From the NCBI GenBank assembly GCA_947488935.1, contig CANLBN010000001.1, positions 744,001 through 808,000 on the forward strand: 64,000 nt of DNA. Reading direction: 5' to 3'. A program made the position numbers and the translations under genes. Below are positions 18,091-27,175 of the stretch, piece after piece (positions within the stretch are counted from its first letter, which is position 1; each line of letters begins with the position of its first letter). Below the pieces are notes generated by a model. It did not search any database and was not told the DNA's origin. It was given only the letters and a program-made list of their open reading frames with translations. Origin of the DNA: an uncultured Pseudomonadales bacterium (lineage in GTDB: Bacteria; Pseudomonadota; Gammaproteobacteria; Pseudomonadales; Cellvibrionaceae).

Positions 18091-18962
18091 TTAGTTAAAT
18101 CTTTTCGCCCAAGCTATTTTTCTATCCTGCAACGCTTTTATTGGTGTCATTCCGCAATACATTTTACCTTGATGAGTCGATCATTATTGTGATAGGTCGG
18201 TCGCCTATTCGCTCTGATCTTTTTGTAATCCACTCATATTACGATAACTTCTTCCTAAAAGTGGCCTGATAAGGCTCATTGAGAATAGCTTTTGGGACGT
18301 TCACAAATGCAATTCGTTTGGTGATATGGCTTTGGTATTGCTGTGGCAAATGCTATTAATCATCAAATGGAGCTGATGCACATGGGTACAATATTCTGTT
18401 TGCGACCAATTAGTATGAGTAACATAAGCAGCTCCTGTTACTCGAAGAAGGGTAATCTCTACTGTTGAGTGCGTTAGTAGTAGTGATAGGCGCCTTGTAA
18501 GATTACCGAAGTATAGTGTGTCTTGAGATCCTAGATAACCTAGGCGTGCCATCGATATATCACGGCGAGCTTCATCGTCATGTTTTTTCTTTTAGTGCAG
18601 CTGCCTGTGAGTTAGTCAAAGTAACCCTATCGTTAGCGGTCCTCTCCTTGATTGTTTTCAGGCAGTATTTGAAGTTTTTAAAATTATGCGGTAGCTAGAT
18701 AGGGTGAATGTTGCTACTTGAGATAAAAATACTTTGCTTGTGTAATTCATTGCTGGTGTCGATGACCTAGTTTATTAATTAGATAAGCAGCAACAGCTTG
18801 ATCGGAGGTTCGGTTTTTATATTTTGTGTCCGATATTTTTGTTAATTAATGTGTCTATATTTTCTTCTTTATCTTTCAAACGTTGGATATGTTGCCGAGT
18901 TCTTTGGCTAAGTTTACTGAACTGAATTTGTGTTCGGTGGTAGATTTGGCAGTATGAATCAT
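18091..18962 (-). pseudogene. Decayed IS481-family transposase gene
   Basis: Read on the minus strand in shifting frames, this region spells a degraded IS481-type transposase in order. A helix-turn-helix-like start (near 18962) is followed by NELHKQSIFIS, NFKNFKYCLKTI, RVTLTNSQAAALKEK, then GYLGSQDTLYFGNL (near 18540). After that come QTEYC, SNTKAISPN, ICER, ILNEPYQATFRKK and finally THQGKMYCGMTPIKALQD near 18120. Intact relatives have NERTHQGK..CGRTP and SPQTNGICERFHKTILNEFY at these places. At least four frameshifts, several stops and an internal deletion between GNL and QTEYC rule out activity. I assigned the family by recalled motif similarity. Confidence 0.75.
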
Positions 18963-19145
18963 GAGAGTTATTTTTTAGTTAAGATGTTAGAGTTTTTATC
19001 AGAATGAGCGAATTTCCTCTTTCGCAAGGTGAGGTGTCAGCTATAGTTAAGACTGATGTATTTTAACGGTTGAGCATAAGCTCGTGTTAGCAGTTTAAAT
19101 TCAGATGTGCTTCATGTTTAAATTCGTGAACAAAATACCTTGCAG

Positions 19146-19841
19146 CTAGATACTGGATTTAAGAACAGCAATCGTATCGCCGCCTTGCTTAAAAACATGG
19201 TATTCATTGTTTTTAAGCAGCTTCACGACTTGCTTTTGTATGTTTTTTTGTACATGCGAATGCTCATATTTAATTAAGTTTGGCTTTATGATGTCAAAGT
19301 CTATCATTTTCACAATTTCACTATCATAGCCTTCGACATCGATCTGTAGTAAATTTAATTGCTTAAATTCATATTTATTAATAAGTTCCATTAAGTGAAG
19401 GCATTCAATTTTTTCTGAAATAATAAAATCGGACGAGATTCCAAATTTTTTGTGATGATTGTAATCTAAAGACCCAATACCCTCTGCCCACTCTGGAACC
19501 AGATCCAGTTTTTCAGGGCTAATGTAATAAACATCTGCCATTTTTTTGGAATTATGAATTGCGATATTTACTGGCGTAATATTTGGATGCCCTAAATAGT
19601 TTTCGCTCAAGCTTTGAAAGTACGTTTTTAATGGCTCTACCACGACACCTTTGCATTTATTTGCCGTGACAAAATCATAAAGATAATCAAACTTAACGCC
19701 ATCATTTGCGCCAATCTGAATGAAGAAAAAATTTTCATTCTTATTAAATTCTTTAGAAAGAAATTCTTTGAATCTGTCTTTTTTTATTATTTCATATCCA
19801 AAATTGGATAATAGTTTATTCAGTTTTTTTCTTAATGACAT
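19146..19841 (-). CDS. FkbM-family methyltransferase
   Basis: A 231-residue SAM-dependent methyltransferase of the FkbM type. It shows FFFIQIGANDGVKFDYLYD (SAM-binding start), VVVEPLKTYF, and LLQIDVEGYDSEIVKMIDF (the strongly conserved DVEG(Y/F)D motif of this family). Members methylate hydroxyls on sugars or lipids, often in surface polysaccharide clusters. It stands alone between two decayed transposase genes, is very AT-rich and lysine-rich, and probably arrived by transfer. The substrate cannot be predicted. Confidence 0.85.
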   Translation of the reverse strand: MSLRKKLNKLLSNFGYEIIKKDRFKEFLSKEFNKNENFFFIQIGANDGVKFDYLYDFVTANKCKGVVVEPLKTYFQSLSENYLGHPNITPVNIAIHNSKKMADVYYISPEKLDLVPEWAEGIGSLDYNHHKKFGISSDFIISEKIECLHLMELINKYEFKQLNLLQIDVEGYDSEIVKMIDFDIIKPNLIKYEHSHVQKNIQKQVVKLLKNNEYHVFKQGGDTIAVLKSSI

Positions 19842-19918
19842 GAATTTCTCATTGTTTAGTAGGTTGTAATTAATTTGTTAATGCTATAGCTAAAAATAAA
19901 AATTTTAGCGCATTAGTT

Positions 19919-20334
19919 CTAATGATTAAAATAACTGATAGCGTGTTTTGTTGTCCTTAGCCCTGCCAACTTACCCTCATGAATAAGCTGATAGATCGTC
20001 TCCTGATACAGTGATAAGCCTTTGTGCTTCTCCAAATAATCAACCGATTGTTAGGGGTGTCACCATTGTATCAAGATTTCTATCTGCTGGTGCACCCCCC
20101 CTGTTACTTTATAAAACTTGGTGGCTTGGTGTCGCATCGTCTATTTTCAGTAAGTAGCTGTGCTTGCCCTGGCCGATAATCCTTTAAGCTTTTATTCTTT
20201 TTCGTCTCTCAAGAGCCCGTCGACGGACTTCCCCTCGATTAATGGCCGCCGCCTTTCTGTCTGGATCCATATTTATTTAAACTGTGAATCTGGTGTAACT
20301 CTTCTCTGACTAGCGACTTATAGGTCACTGCCAT
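19919..20334 (-). pseudogene. Decayed, 3'-truncated IS30-family transposase gene
   Basis: From ATG at 20334 the minus strand reads MAVTYKSLVREELHQIHSL, which resembles the IS30 start (YKxLTxEERYQIxxL). It continues with GSPST.S.ETKKNKSLKDYRPGQAQLLTENRR in a frame interrupted by two stops. After a frame change it reads DYLEKHKGLSLYQETIYQLI then HEGKLAGLRT, corresponding to the S(H/x)ETIYQxI region of IS30 transposases. The reading ends at a stop at 19919, before the DDE catalytic part, which is absent. Family assignment is from recalled motifs; a profile search would confirm it. Confidence 0.65.
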
Positions 20335-21058
20335 TCTCTTTGGTTGGAAGATAGTAAATTATAGTAGTTAGTCATCCCATAGGAAATTGCACTTATTATC
20401 TGAAATCAAGATATAAATACTTTTGTATTATTGGTAAAAATAATAAGCTGCAAAAGTGCGACATTTTACTAGACTGCTTTAATAAACACTTGTCCTTCAA
20501 GGCTGTTGCCTCTCTAGTTTATTAGGTATTTCAATTTATAGATGATATCACGGCTGGAGTGACCTGTGAGAAAGGAAATGTCCACCCAAAGAGTTTAAGC
20601 TGGTGGCTGTTCCTCTTCTGGAGTAGAGTGATAAACTAGGTCAGATATTACTCGTGAGCTCTGTATAAGGCGCATATACTTTAATCAGTCAAGGTAATGA
20701 TGCTTTTAGAAGGGTCATCTACAGGTATAATGCGATCTAGTACCAATATTAACATTGAAGGTGATAGATGTTGGTGTGAGTAGTGTGATATTGGTTTTGA
20801 TGTCCTAGGGGTGTTATCGCTAAGTAAATTAAGTGCTACATATAAGTCTAGATTAGCTATATTCTCTTGCTGTCATCAAGAGAATATAGCTCTATTTGGT
20901 ATGGTTATCATTTTTACTGAACCAATACGCATATTATCGAGTATTGTTTATGGTTGTATCTTTTGATCAAATAATCTGCATAAACATACTTTTACCATAT
21001 TTAATTGTTATCATATTGCATTGTATTTAATAAGTCAGTTCAATAATAAGTCGAATTT
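20335..21058. other. Gene-poor region upstream of msbA
   Basis: No convincing open reading frame is present in these 724 bases. The left part joins the IS30-like relic. Further right, minus-strand frames around 20690-20820 contain a short open stretch (PSMLILVLDRIIPVDDPSKS) that may be another transposase scrap, but it is too short to call. A perfect long hairpin lies at 20855-20891, and the last 150 bases are AT-rich and should contain the msbA promoter. Confidence 0.5.
20855..20891. repeat. Perfect 15-bp inverted repeat (hairpin) upstream of msbA
   Basis: AGCTATATTCTCTTG (20855-20869) is followed after 7 bases (CTGTCAT) by its exact reverse complement (20877-20891). It lies 167 bases before the msbA start. 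It is AT-rich and lacks a following T-run, so it is not a typical terminator. It could be a protein-binding palindrome or a mobile-element remnant. Confidence 0.85.
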
Positions 21059-22792
21059 ATGTCTTCAAAAAATTACGTTAGTTCATTAACTCTCTATAAG
21101 CGTCTTCTTGCCTATTTAAAGTATTACCGTGCGGTGTTTTTGCTGGGGGTAGTGGGCCTTGCGGTTTTTGCCTATAGCCAAACGCAGTTGGCAAGTGTAA
21201 TGGGTGAGTTGGTCGATGCGATTAATGCGCAGGATAAATCTGCGAGAGTTACGATACCTCTTACCTTGATGATAATTTTTTGCTATCGAGGTGTAGGCAC
21301 CTTTATTGGCGATTACTGTTTTGCAAAGGTCGCTTTTGGTATTGTGCATATATTGCGAGTGGAGCTTTTTAATAAATTGATCACAATGCCTAATCGATAT
21401 TTTGATGATAATAATTCAGGCGAGATGATGTCTCGTATCACCTTTGATACCCTCCAAATAACCCAAGCTGTCACTGATGCTATTAAGATTATTGTGCGAG
21501 AAGGCTTAACGGTTATTGCTTTAATGAGTTATCTGTTCTGGCTCAATTGGCAACTAACATTGATCTTTGTAGCGGTTGCACCTTTTATTATTTTTATAGC
21601 TAATAAAATTAGTAAGCGTTTGCGTAAATTAAGTGGCCGCGTGCAAGGCTCAATGGCGAGTATCTCTCATATTTGTTCCGAGATGATTAGTAATTATAGA
21701 GTCGTGAGAATCTTTTCTGCAGAAGAGCATGAAAAGAGCCGTTTTAAATCCGTTAGTGAGAACAGTTTAAAGCAAAACTTAAAATCAGTTTTAACGTCCT
21801 CTACGGGCACACCTATTCTTCAGTTTTTTGCCGCTATGGCTTTAGCCTTGATTATGTTCTTGGCATTAAAGTTTTTTGAGGAAGGCTCGGCAGGCACTTT
21901 AATTACCTACTTAACGGCAGCAGGTATTATCCCAAGAGCAGTTAAGCAGTTAGCTAATGTGATGAATAAAGTGCAAAAGGGTGTCGCTGCCGCCGATAGT
22001 ATTTTCAGGTTATTGGATGATAACTCTGAGCCGGACGATGGGACTTATACGGTCACGCGCGCGAAAGGTGATATTCAGTTTAATCACATTGACTTTTCTT
22101 ATGATGAGACTAAAAAAGTTCTCAATGATTTTAGTCTTACTGTTAACGCGGGAGAAACCGTTGCCTTTGTCGGGCGTTCAGGTAGTGGCAAAACCACGTT
22201 GGTTGGTTTGTTGCCGCGATTCTATCCTAATTTTACCGGTGAGATTTTGTTGGATGGAGTCTCGATAAAAGAGCATACATTAGCTAGCCTGCGCGCCCAG
22301 ATTTCATTCGTTAGTCAAGGTGTTACTCTATTTAATGACACTATCGAAAATAATATTGCTTATGGTCATGATAACGTTAACCGCGATGATATTATTGCCG
22401 CAGCTAAAAAAGCATCGGCCTGGGAATTTATAAAAGAGCTTCCCGATGGTATAGAAACACTGATTGGCGAGGATGGCACGCGTTTGTCAGGTGGTCAGCG
22501 CCAGCGTTTAGCGATTGCGCGCGCGCTACTTAAGGACGCGCCTATTTTAATTCTAGATGAGGCGACATCAGCATTAGACAACGAATCTGAACGCAATATC
22601 CAAGCGGAGTTAGATATTTTAATGCAAGGAAAAACCACGCTCGTTGTTGCGCATCGTCTCTCAACCATTGAGAAAGCCGATAGAATTGTTGTAATGGATC
22701 ATGGATGCATTGTTGAACAAGGGACACATACGGAGTTGTTAGCTAAGAAGGGTTATTACTTTCAGCTACATTCTAATGACTTTGAATCATAA
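21059..22792 (+). CDS. msbA: Lipid A export permease/ATP-binding protein MsbA
   Basis: MsbA is the homodimeric ABC exporter that flips core-lipid A from the inner to the outer leaflet of the cytoplasmic membrane. The 577-residue protein has about six membrane segments in the N-terminal half and a nucleotide-binding domain with Walker A GRSGSGKTTL (about residue 375), the signature LSGGQRQR, and Walker B ILILDEATSALD. Its length, NNSGEMMSRITFDT, and the waaA gene beginning 2 bases after its stop all fit MsbA. The upstream 1.2 kb is gene-free, so it probably has its own promoter. Confidence 0.95.
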   Translation: MSSKNYVSSLTLYKRLLAYLKYYRAVFLLGVVGLAVFAYSQTQLASVMGELVDAINAQDKSARVTIPLTLMIIFCYRGVGTFIGDYCFAKVAFGIVHILRVELFNKLITMPNRYFDDNNSGEMMSRITFDTLQITQAVTDAIKIIVREGLTVIALMSYLFWLNWQLTLIFVAVAPFIIFIANKISKRLRKLSGRVQGSMASISHICSEMISNYRVVRIFSAEEHEKSRFKSVSENSLKQNLKSVLTSSTGTPILQFFAAMALALIMFLALKFFEEGSAGTLITYLTAAGIIPRAVKQLANVMNKVQKGVAAADSIFRLLDDNSEPDDGTYTVTRAKGDIQFNHIDFSYDETKKVLNDFSLTVNAGETVAFVGRSGSGKTTLVGLLPRFYPNFTGEILLDGVSIKEHTLASLRAQISFVSQGVTLFNDTIENNIAYGHDNVNRDDIIAAAKKASAWEFIKELPDGIETLIGEDGTRLSGGQRQRLAIARALLKDAPILILDEATSALDNESERNIQAELDILMQGKTTLVVAHRLSTIEKADRIVVMDHGCIVEQGTHTELLAKKGYYFQLHSNDFES

Positions 22793-22794
22793 TT

Positions 22795-24138
22795 ATGTTC
22801 TTTAAAAAGAACGGTAAAAATAGCACTAAAAGCCATTTTAAAGGCAAGCTGTTATATGTTTTTTACAATATATTATGGCTGATAATTTTATTGCCTGTCT
22901 GCGTACTTGTTTTTTTACGTTACCGCCAGTATCCATGTCATAGTGCACGTTTTGGCGAGCGCCTAGCTTTTTTTTCTAGTCGTAAAGCCGCTAATAAGAA
23001 TATCTGGTTGCATACGGCCTCTGTTGGTGAGGTTAATGCTGCACTGCCTCTTTTGCAAGAATTGATAAGACAGTATGGTAGCGATTGCATATTGGTGACA
23101 ACAACAACGCCAACGGGTGAGCAAGTCCTAAAAAAAGCTCTGGGTCATACCGTCGATCATCTGTACTTGCCTTTTGATATATTTTTATTGACGAGGCGCT
23201 TTTTAGCTAAGCTTAAGCCGCATGTGATTATTTTGTTTGAGACAGAAGTCTGGCCTTCACTAATAGTTGAGGCAAAAAATAATAATTCCAATATTGTTTT
23301 GGTTAACGCCAGAATGTCAGAAAATTCAAAAAATAAATATTTAAAATTTCAGGCTTTCTCTAGCTTTATATTTGATTGCTTATCCTTAATTGTGGCGCAA
23401 ACAAAAGACGATGCTCATCGATTTGGTGAGTTAGGTGCGCCTAGCTGCCAAGTTTCTGGAAGTCTTAAATATTCTATCGCCATTGATAAATGTTCGGCTG
23501 ATTTTTCAAAAAAAATAAAGGCCCAATGGGTGTCTGCCATAGGTGGAAAAAAAATTATTATTGCGGCAAGTACACACCCTTTAGAAGAAGATATTATTTT
23601 AGAGGCTTTTATCAAACTAAAGAGTGCAGGCGTTAACTCTCTGTTGATTTTAGTGCCAAGGCATGTAGAGAGGGCTGGTGAAGTAGAAGCACTTTGCCTT
23701 GAGCAAAGTTTATCGCTTATGCGCCTTTGTGACACGCAAGCACCTTCTCATAACACAGACGTTGTTCTAGTTGATGCTGTTGGTAAACTGTTTAATCTTT
23801 TTGGGTTAGCAGACGTGGCTATTATGGGTGGCACATTTATTTCTCGTGGAGGGCATAATTTTTTAGAGCCTGCGGCTTGGGGGTTGCCTATTGTCAGTGG
23901 AGAAAGTGATTATAATTTTTCTGAAATAGCTAAAGGCTTAAAGAGTTGTCATGCATTAACTCAGGTAAGTAATTCTGAGTCGTTGGCAAACACTTTAGAA
24001 TTATTATTAGTAGATGATGCGCTTGCCAATAGGCAGGGCGATAATGCAAAAAAATATATTGAAAAAAACTCTGATGTCGTTGGCAAGATGCTTTCTAATA
24101 TTGAGCCGTTCTTACCTAAAAAAACACAGAGTCTCTGA
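22795..24138 (+). CDS. waaA: 3-deoxy-D-manno-octulosonic acid transferase
   Basis: WaaA (KdtA) transfers Kdo from CMP-Kdo to lipid IVA at the inner membrane. The 447-residue GT-B enzyme has an N-terminal membrane anchor (about residues 20-42, LWLIILLPVCVLVFL), HTASVGEVNAALPLL, the FETEVWPSLI segment, and the C-terminal GGTFISRGGHNFLEPAAWGLPI. It starts 2 bases after msbA and is surely co-transcribed. The presence of kdkA suggests the Kdo it adds may be phosphorylated, as in Haemophilus and Vibrio; whether it adds one or two residues cannot be read from sequence. Confidence 0.95.
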   Translation: MFFKKNGKNSTKSHFKGKLLYVFYNILWLIILLPVCVLVFLRYRQYPCHSARFGERLAFFSSRKAANKNIWLHTASVGEVNAALPLLQELIRQYGSDCILVTTTTPTGEQVLKKALGHTVDHLYLPFDIFLLTRRFLAKLKPHVIILFETEVWPSLIVEAKNNNSNIVLVNARMSENSKNKYLKFQAFSSFIFDCLSLIVAQTKDDAHRFGELGAPSCQVSGSLKYSIAIDKCSADFSKKIKAQWVSAIGGKKIIIAASTHPLEEDIILEAFIKLKSAGVNSLLILVPRHVERAGEVEALCLEQSLSLMRLCDTQAPSHNTDVVLVDAVGKLFNLFGLADVAIMGGTFISRGGHNFLEPAAWGLPIVSGESDYNFSEIAKGLKSCHALTQVSNSESLANTLELLLVDDALANRQGDNAKKYIEKNSDVVGKMLSNIEPFLPKKTQSL

Positions 24139-24177
24139 CCTGGTCGGCTGCTCCTTAGTTAATTATCTTTAAAACAC

Positions 24178-25521
24178 TTATTGCAACCAGTCATCTAATT
24201 CTCGTAGATGTGTTTCATTGAGTGAGCCTGCGGCTTGCTTTAATTCCAGCGTATTAATAATGTAGTCGTATATAGCTGTAAAGTAGTCGCGTTGTGCTTG
24301 AAATAAATTGCGTTGTGCATTGACCACGTCAACAATGTCGCGTGTGCCGGCATCATAGCCTGCCTGTGTTGCCTGCAGAGCACTTTGGTTAGAAGTGATC
24401 GCTTGTTTTCTAGCGCTTATTTGAGCGATATCATTATTGACTTGTAAAAATGTCGAGCGTGTTGTTTGTATAGTGTTGCGCTTTGTTAGCAAAAATTGCT
24501 CGCGCGATAGTATTTGGTTTTGTGCGGCTTGGCGTTGGCGTGCACTCAAATTGCCCCCGCTATAAAGGGGTATTGTTAAATCTATGCTAAAGCTTGTGCG
24601 GTCGGTTTCAGTCTGTCTTGATGCTCCGCCAGATCGATCGTCGTCGTTAAAATTATAGTTAACAGACCCAGAAAGCTCAGGATAGCGATCGGCCTTTGCT
24701 GTTTTCGCATCAAATACAGCAGAATCGGCATTAAGCTTACTGACTTGCAGTAATAAATTATTTTTTTGTGCAGCCTCTATCCAGTTTTGTTTATTGTTAG
24801 GTGTTGGAGCTGTTGGCTCAAAGCTATCCTTTAAAGTGGCTAGCTTATCGTGAGATCTACCCGTAATTATCGTCAGTGCCTCTAATTGAATACCTACGTT
24901 TGTCTCATCACTTAAACGGTTAGCAAAAGCGCTGTCGAAAGCGGCTTGCGCTTCGTGTACATCGTTGATAGAAATAAGGCCAACTTCATAACGTTGGCGC
25001 GTTTGTTCAAGTTGTGTTTGCAGGGCTCTTTCTTCTGCCTGCGACGATGTGAATTGATCAACAGCGCTGAGCACATCAAAATAGGCTTGGGCAGTGCGAA
25101 TAATCAAATCTTGTTTGTCTGCGGCTAACTGTACCTCTGCTGCTGCAGCTTGGATCTTGCCGCTACGATAGGTATTAAGTGCGCTGAAATTAATGATTGC
25201 TTGCTGTAGAGAAACCGAATAGCTTAGGGTATCTGTAGTAGCTTCCCCATCAGTAAACGCCGAAGTTACACTTTGCGGGCTCGTCACAGAGTCTGTTTTT
25301 GTCGTACCATAGGATGCAGTACCAGTGACTTGTGGGAGTAATCCGCTACGGCTAATCGCCTTAATTTCTTTGTTGGCATGAAATTGAGCAATATCGGACT
25401 GATATTGTCGGTCGTTCTGTTTGGCTAACTCGTATATTTGCGTTAACGATTGGCCTTCTGCCACGGAGTTATTGGATAAACAAAGTACTGCAAGAGTAAA
25501 GAACAACAAGTTTGGTTTCAT
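24178..25521 (-). CDS. tolC: TolC-family outer-membrane efflux protein
   Basis: TolC forms the trimeric outer-membrane and periplasmic channel for type I secretion and efflux pumps. The product has a clear signal peptide from the ATG at 25521 (MKPNLLFFTLAVLCLSNNSVA), which is why I prefer this start over the TTG at 25551. It then has two repeated coiled-coil/beta halves, with RQRYEVGLISINDVHEAQAA in the first and TQAGYDAGTRDIVDVVNAQR in the second, the internal repeat typical of outer-membrane efflux proteins. Length is about 447 residues, slightly shorter than E. coli TolC. It is divergent from nudF, as in E. coli, supporting the orthology. Confidence 0.9.
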   Translation of the reverse strand: MKPNLLFFTLAVLCLSNNSVAEGQSLTQIYELAKQNDRQYQSDIAQFHANKEIKAISRSGLLPQVTGTASYGTTKTDSVTSPQSVTSAFTDGEATTDTLSYSVSLQQAIINFSALNTYRSGKIQAAAAEVQLAADKQDLIIRTAQAYFDVLSAVDQFTSSQAEERALQTQLEQTRQRYEVGLISINDVHEAQAAFDSAFANRLSDETNVGIQLEALTIITGRSHDKLATLKDSFEPTAPTPNNKQNWIEAAQKNNLLLQVSKLNADSAVFDAKTAKADRYPELSGSVNYNFNDDDRSGGASRQTETDRTSFSIDLTIPLYSGGNLSARQRQAAQNQILSREQFLLTKRNTIQTTRSTFLQVNNDIAQISARKQAITSNQSALQATQAGYDAGTRDIVDVVNAQRNLFQAQRDYFTAIYDYIINTLELKQAAGSLNETHLRELDDWLQ

Positions 25522-25679
25522 AAGTAATTGTATAGTTGTGTATGTGTACAAATAAAGAGTGGCGAGAAGCAGCTATCCATTAATCGCCGTTGAGTTTATC
25601 GTTTTACGTGGTATGCGTCGAGACTCGATGATAATTTTGCGACTTACTTTTGGGTGGTGCGCTCTTAAAGAGGTATAAA

Positions 25680-26399
25680 TTGAAAGATATATCATCAAAA
25701 CCCATACAACCCGCTTCGTTTATGGATAAAGATGTAGAGGTTATTAGCCGAAAGCTTGTGTACCAAGGCTTTTTTAAAATGGAAAAGGTAGAATTGCGCC
25801 ATCGCTTGTTTAACGGGGGGTGGACGGGGAGTTTTTTTCGGGAAATCTTTGTTCGCGGTCAGGCTGTTGGGGCTATTATGTATGATCCCGATAATCATCT
25901 TATTGGCCTTGTGGAGCAGTTTAGAGTCGGTGCATTAAGTGTAGTTGCAGTAAGTAATAAACCACAAAGCAATGTGGAGATGCCACAAGAGAAGCCAAAG
26001 AAAGAGGAAGATAGCCCTTGGTTATATGAGGTAGTTGCCGGAATGGCCGAGGCAGATGAGTCTCCAAAAGACGTGATTTTGCGAGAGCTCGTTGAAGAGG
26101 CGGGTATGGTGCCTGATAAATTGCTATCTATCTGTGAATATTTTACGAGCCCAGGTGGGACTAATGAAACATTAGTGTTATTTTGTGCTCTGGGCGATTT
26201 GAGAGATGTGAAAGGTATACATGGTTTGCCCAATGAATATGAAGATATAAAAGTCATCGTATTACCTGAGCAAGACGTGTTTAATCAGCTTTATGGGGGG
26301 CGCTTTAATAACGCCGCCACGTTAATTTGTTTACAGTGGCTGTTGATGAATAAAGATAACCTTGGCAATGATGAAGATGCAGAACAAGAAGCTCCGTGA
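25680..26399 (+). CDS. nudF: ADP-ribose pyrophosphatase
   Basis: NudF hydrolyses ADP-ribose to AMP and ribose 5-phosphate. The Nudix box is complete: GMAEADESPKDVILRELVEE followed by AGM, matching Gx5Ex7REUxEExGU. I favour the TTG at 25680, preceded by AAAGAGG at good spacing, over the TTG at 25650; an ATG at 25722 would remove more conserved sequence. An acidic C-terminal tail and a charged insert (KPKKEEDS) are visible. It begins the conserved nudF-yqiB-cpdA-yqiA-parE series seen in enterobacteria, opposite tolC. Confidence 0.9.
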   Translation: MKDISSKPIQPASFMDKDVEVISRKLVYQGFFKMEKVELRHRLFNGGWTGSFFREIFVRGQAVGAIMYDPDNHLIGLVEQFRVGALSVVAVSNKPQSNVEMPQEKPKKEEDSPWLYEVVAGMAEADESPKDVILRELVEEAGMVPDKLLSICEYFTSPGGTNETLVLFCALGDLRDVKGIHGLPNEYEDIKVIVLPEQDVFNQLYGGRFNNAATLICLQWLLMNKDNLGNDEDAEQEAP

Positions 26400-26405
26400 T
26401 AAACA

Positions 26406-26987
26406 ATGAATCGCCTTAAACCTCGCTATGTTGTTGACTTACCTAAGCACCTCGCAGACTGTGAGTGCAATTATCATCGTCTATTAAAGTTGATGCCGAG
26501 TTTAGAAAGTAATGCTGGATCTGCGTCTGATGTTACTGGAGCTCAAGAGGAAGAGCCTTTGGCTAATAATCAATGGCGATATTCGATCAGTGGTTTTAAT
26601 AAGAACAATGCTGGCTACTCTTTAGAGTTGAGTATTACTACACGTGAAATCGCAAAATACACGACAATGTTGGATGTCTGTGTCTCGCCAGTTCGTAGCC
26701 TCTTCCCTCAAGTATCGGCTAATAAGCCGGTAACCATGAGTAATAATGCCACTGATCTTTTATCGCTATTATCCTCCTATACCTTGAATGTGAGGTTGTA
26801 TCACGATGCACAATTAGCGGAGGTTGTCTCATCGAAAGGTTGCCTTCAATTTAAAGCACGTCATCAATACCCTAACCAAGATATGCATCAATGTGACGAA
26901 AAATCTCAACTTAACCAGTTTTTGGGTGAGTTGATCGTTTTTTGTTTGGTGCAAGGGCGGGTCACTTACAATGTTGTGAGTGCATAA
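26406..26987 (+). CDS. yqiB: DUF1249 protein YqiB
   Basis: This 193-residue protein carries the N-terminal RYVVDLPKHLADCECNYHRL segment characteristic of DUF1249 (YqiB) and lies between nudF and cpdA as in E. coli, starting 6 bases after nudF. Its biochemical function is not established. It is longer than the E. coli protein, with an inserted acidic stretch near residues 35-60 (SDVTGAQEEEPLA). No membrane segment or signal peptide is seen. Confidence 0.88.
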   Translation: MNRLKPRYVVDLPKHLADCECNYHRLLKLMPSLESNAGSASDVTGAQEEEPLANNQWRYSISGFNKNNAGYSLELSITTREIAKYTTMLDVCVSPVRSLFPQVSANKPVTMSNNATDLLSLLSSYTLNVRLYHDAQLAEVVSSKGCLQFKARHQYPNQDMHQCDEKSQLNQFLGELIVFCLVQGRVTYNVVSA

Positions 26988-27175
26988 GCTTACCAGTATT
27001 TTCTAAAAGCTCGATTAAACTGCCTATATTAGAACTGATACGTTTTATTGTGGCATTATTTGTTTTATTATTCGTGCACAAGGTTAGAAATTACCTACTG
27101 TCAGGATGATTTTGGCTATTATATGGACTATCTATACTTGATGTTGATATCACATAAAAATAACGATTACTGGAT

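Noticed and set aside
18301..18552. An 83-codon minus-strand open frame that could be called a small gene
   Set aside because: Its text (GYLGSQDTLYFGNL, QTEYC, SNTKAISPN) is a fragment of the decayed IS481 transposase, so I annotated the whole pseudogene instead.
18516..18698. A 60-codon plus-strand open frame
   Set aside because: It lies antisense to the readable IS481-type transposase relic and has no ribosome site or recognisable sequence.
20690..20820. A possible third transposase scrap on the minus strand (PSMLILVLDRIIPVDDPSKS)
   Set aside because: It faintly recalls the N-terminal region of IS1182-type transposases, but one short stretch without flanking support is not enough.
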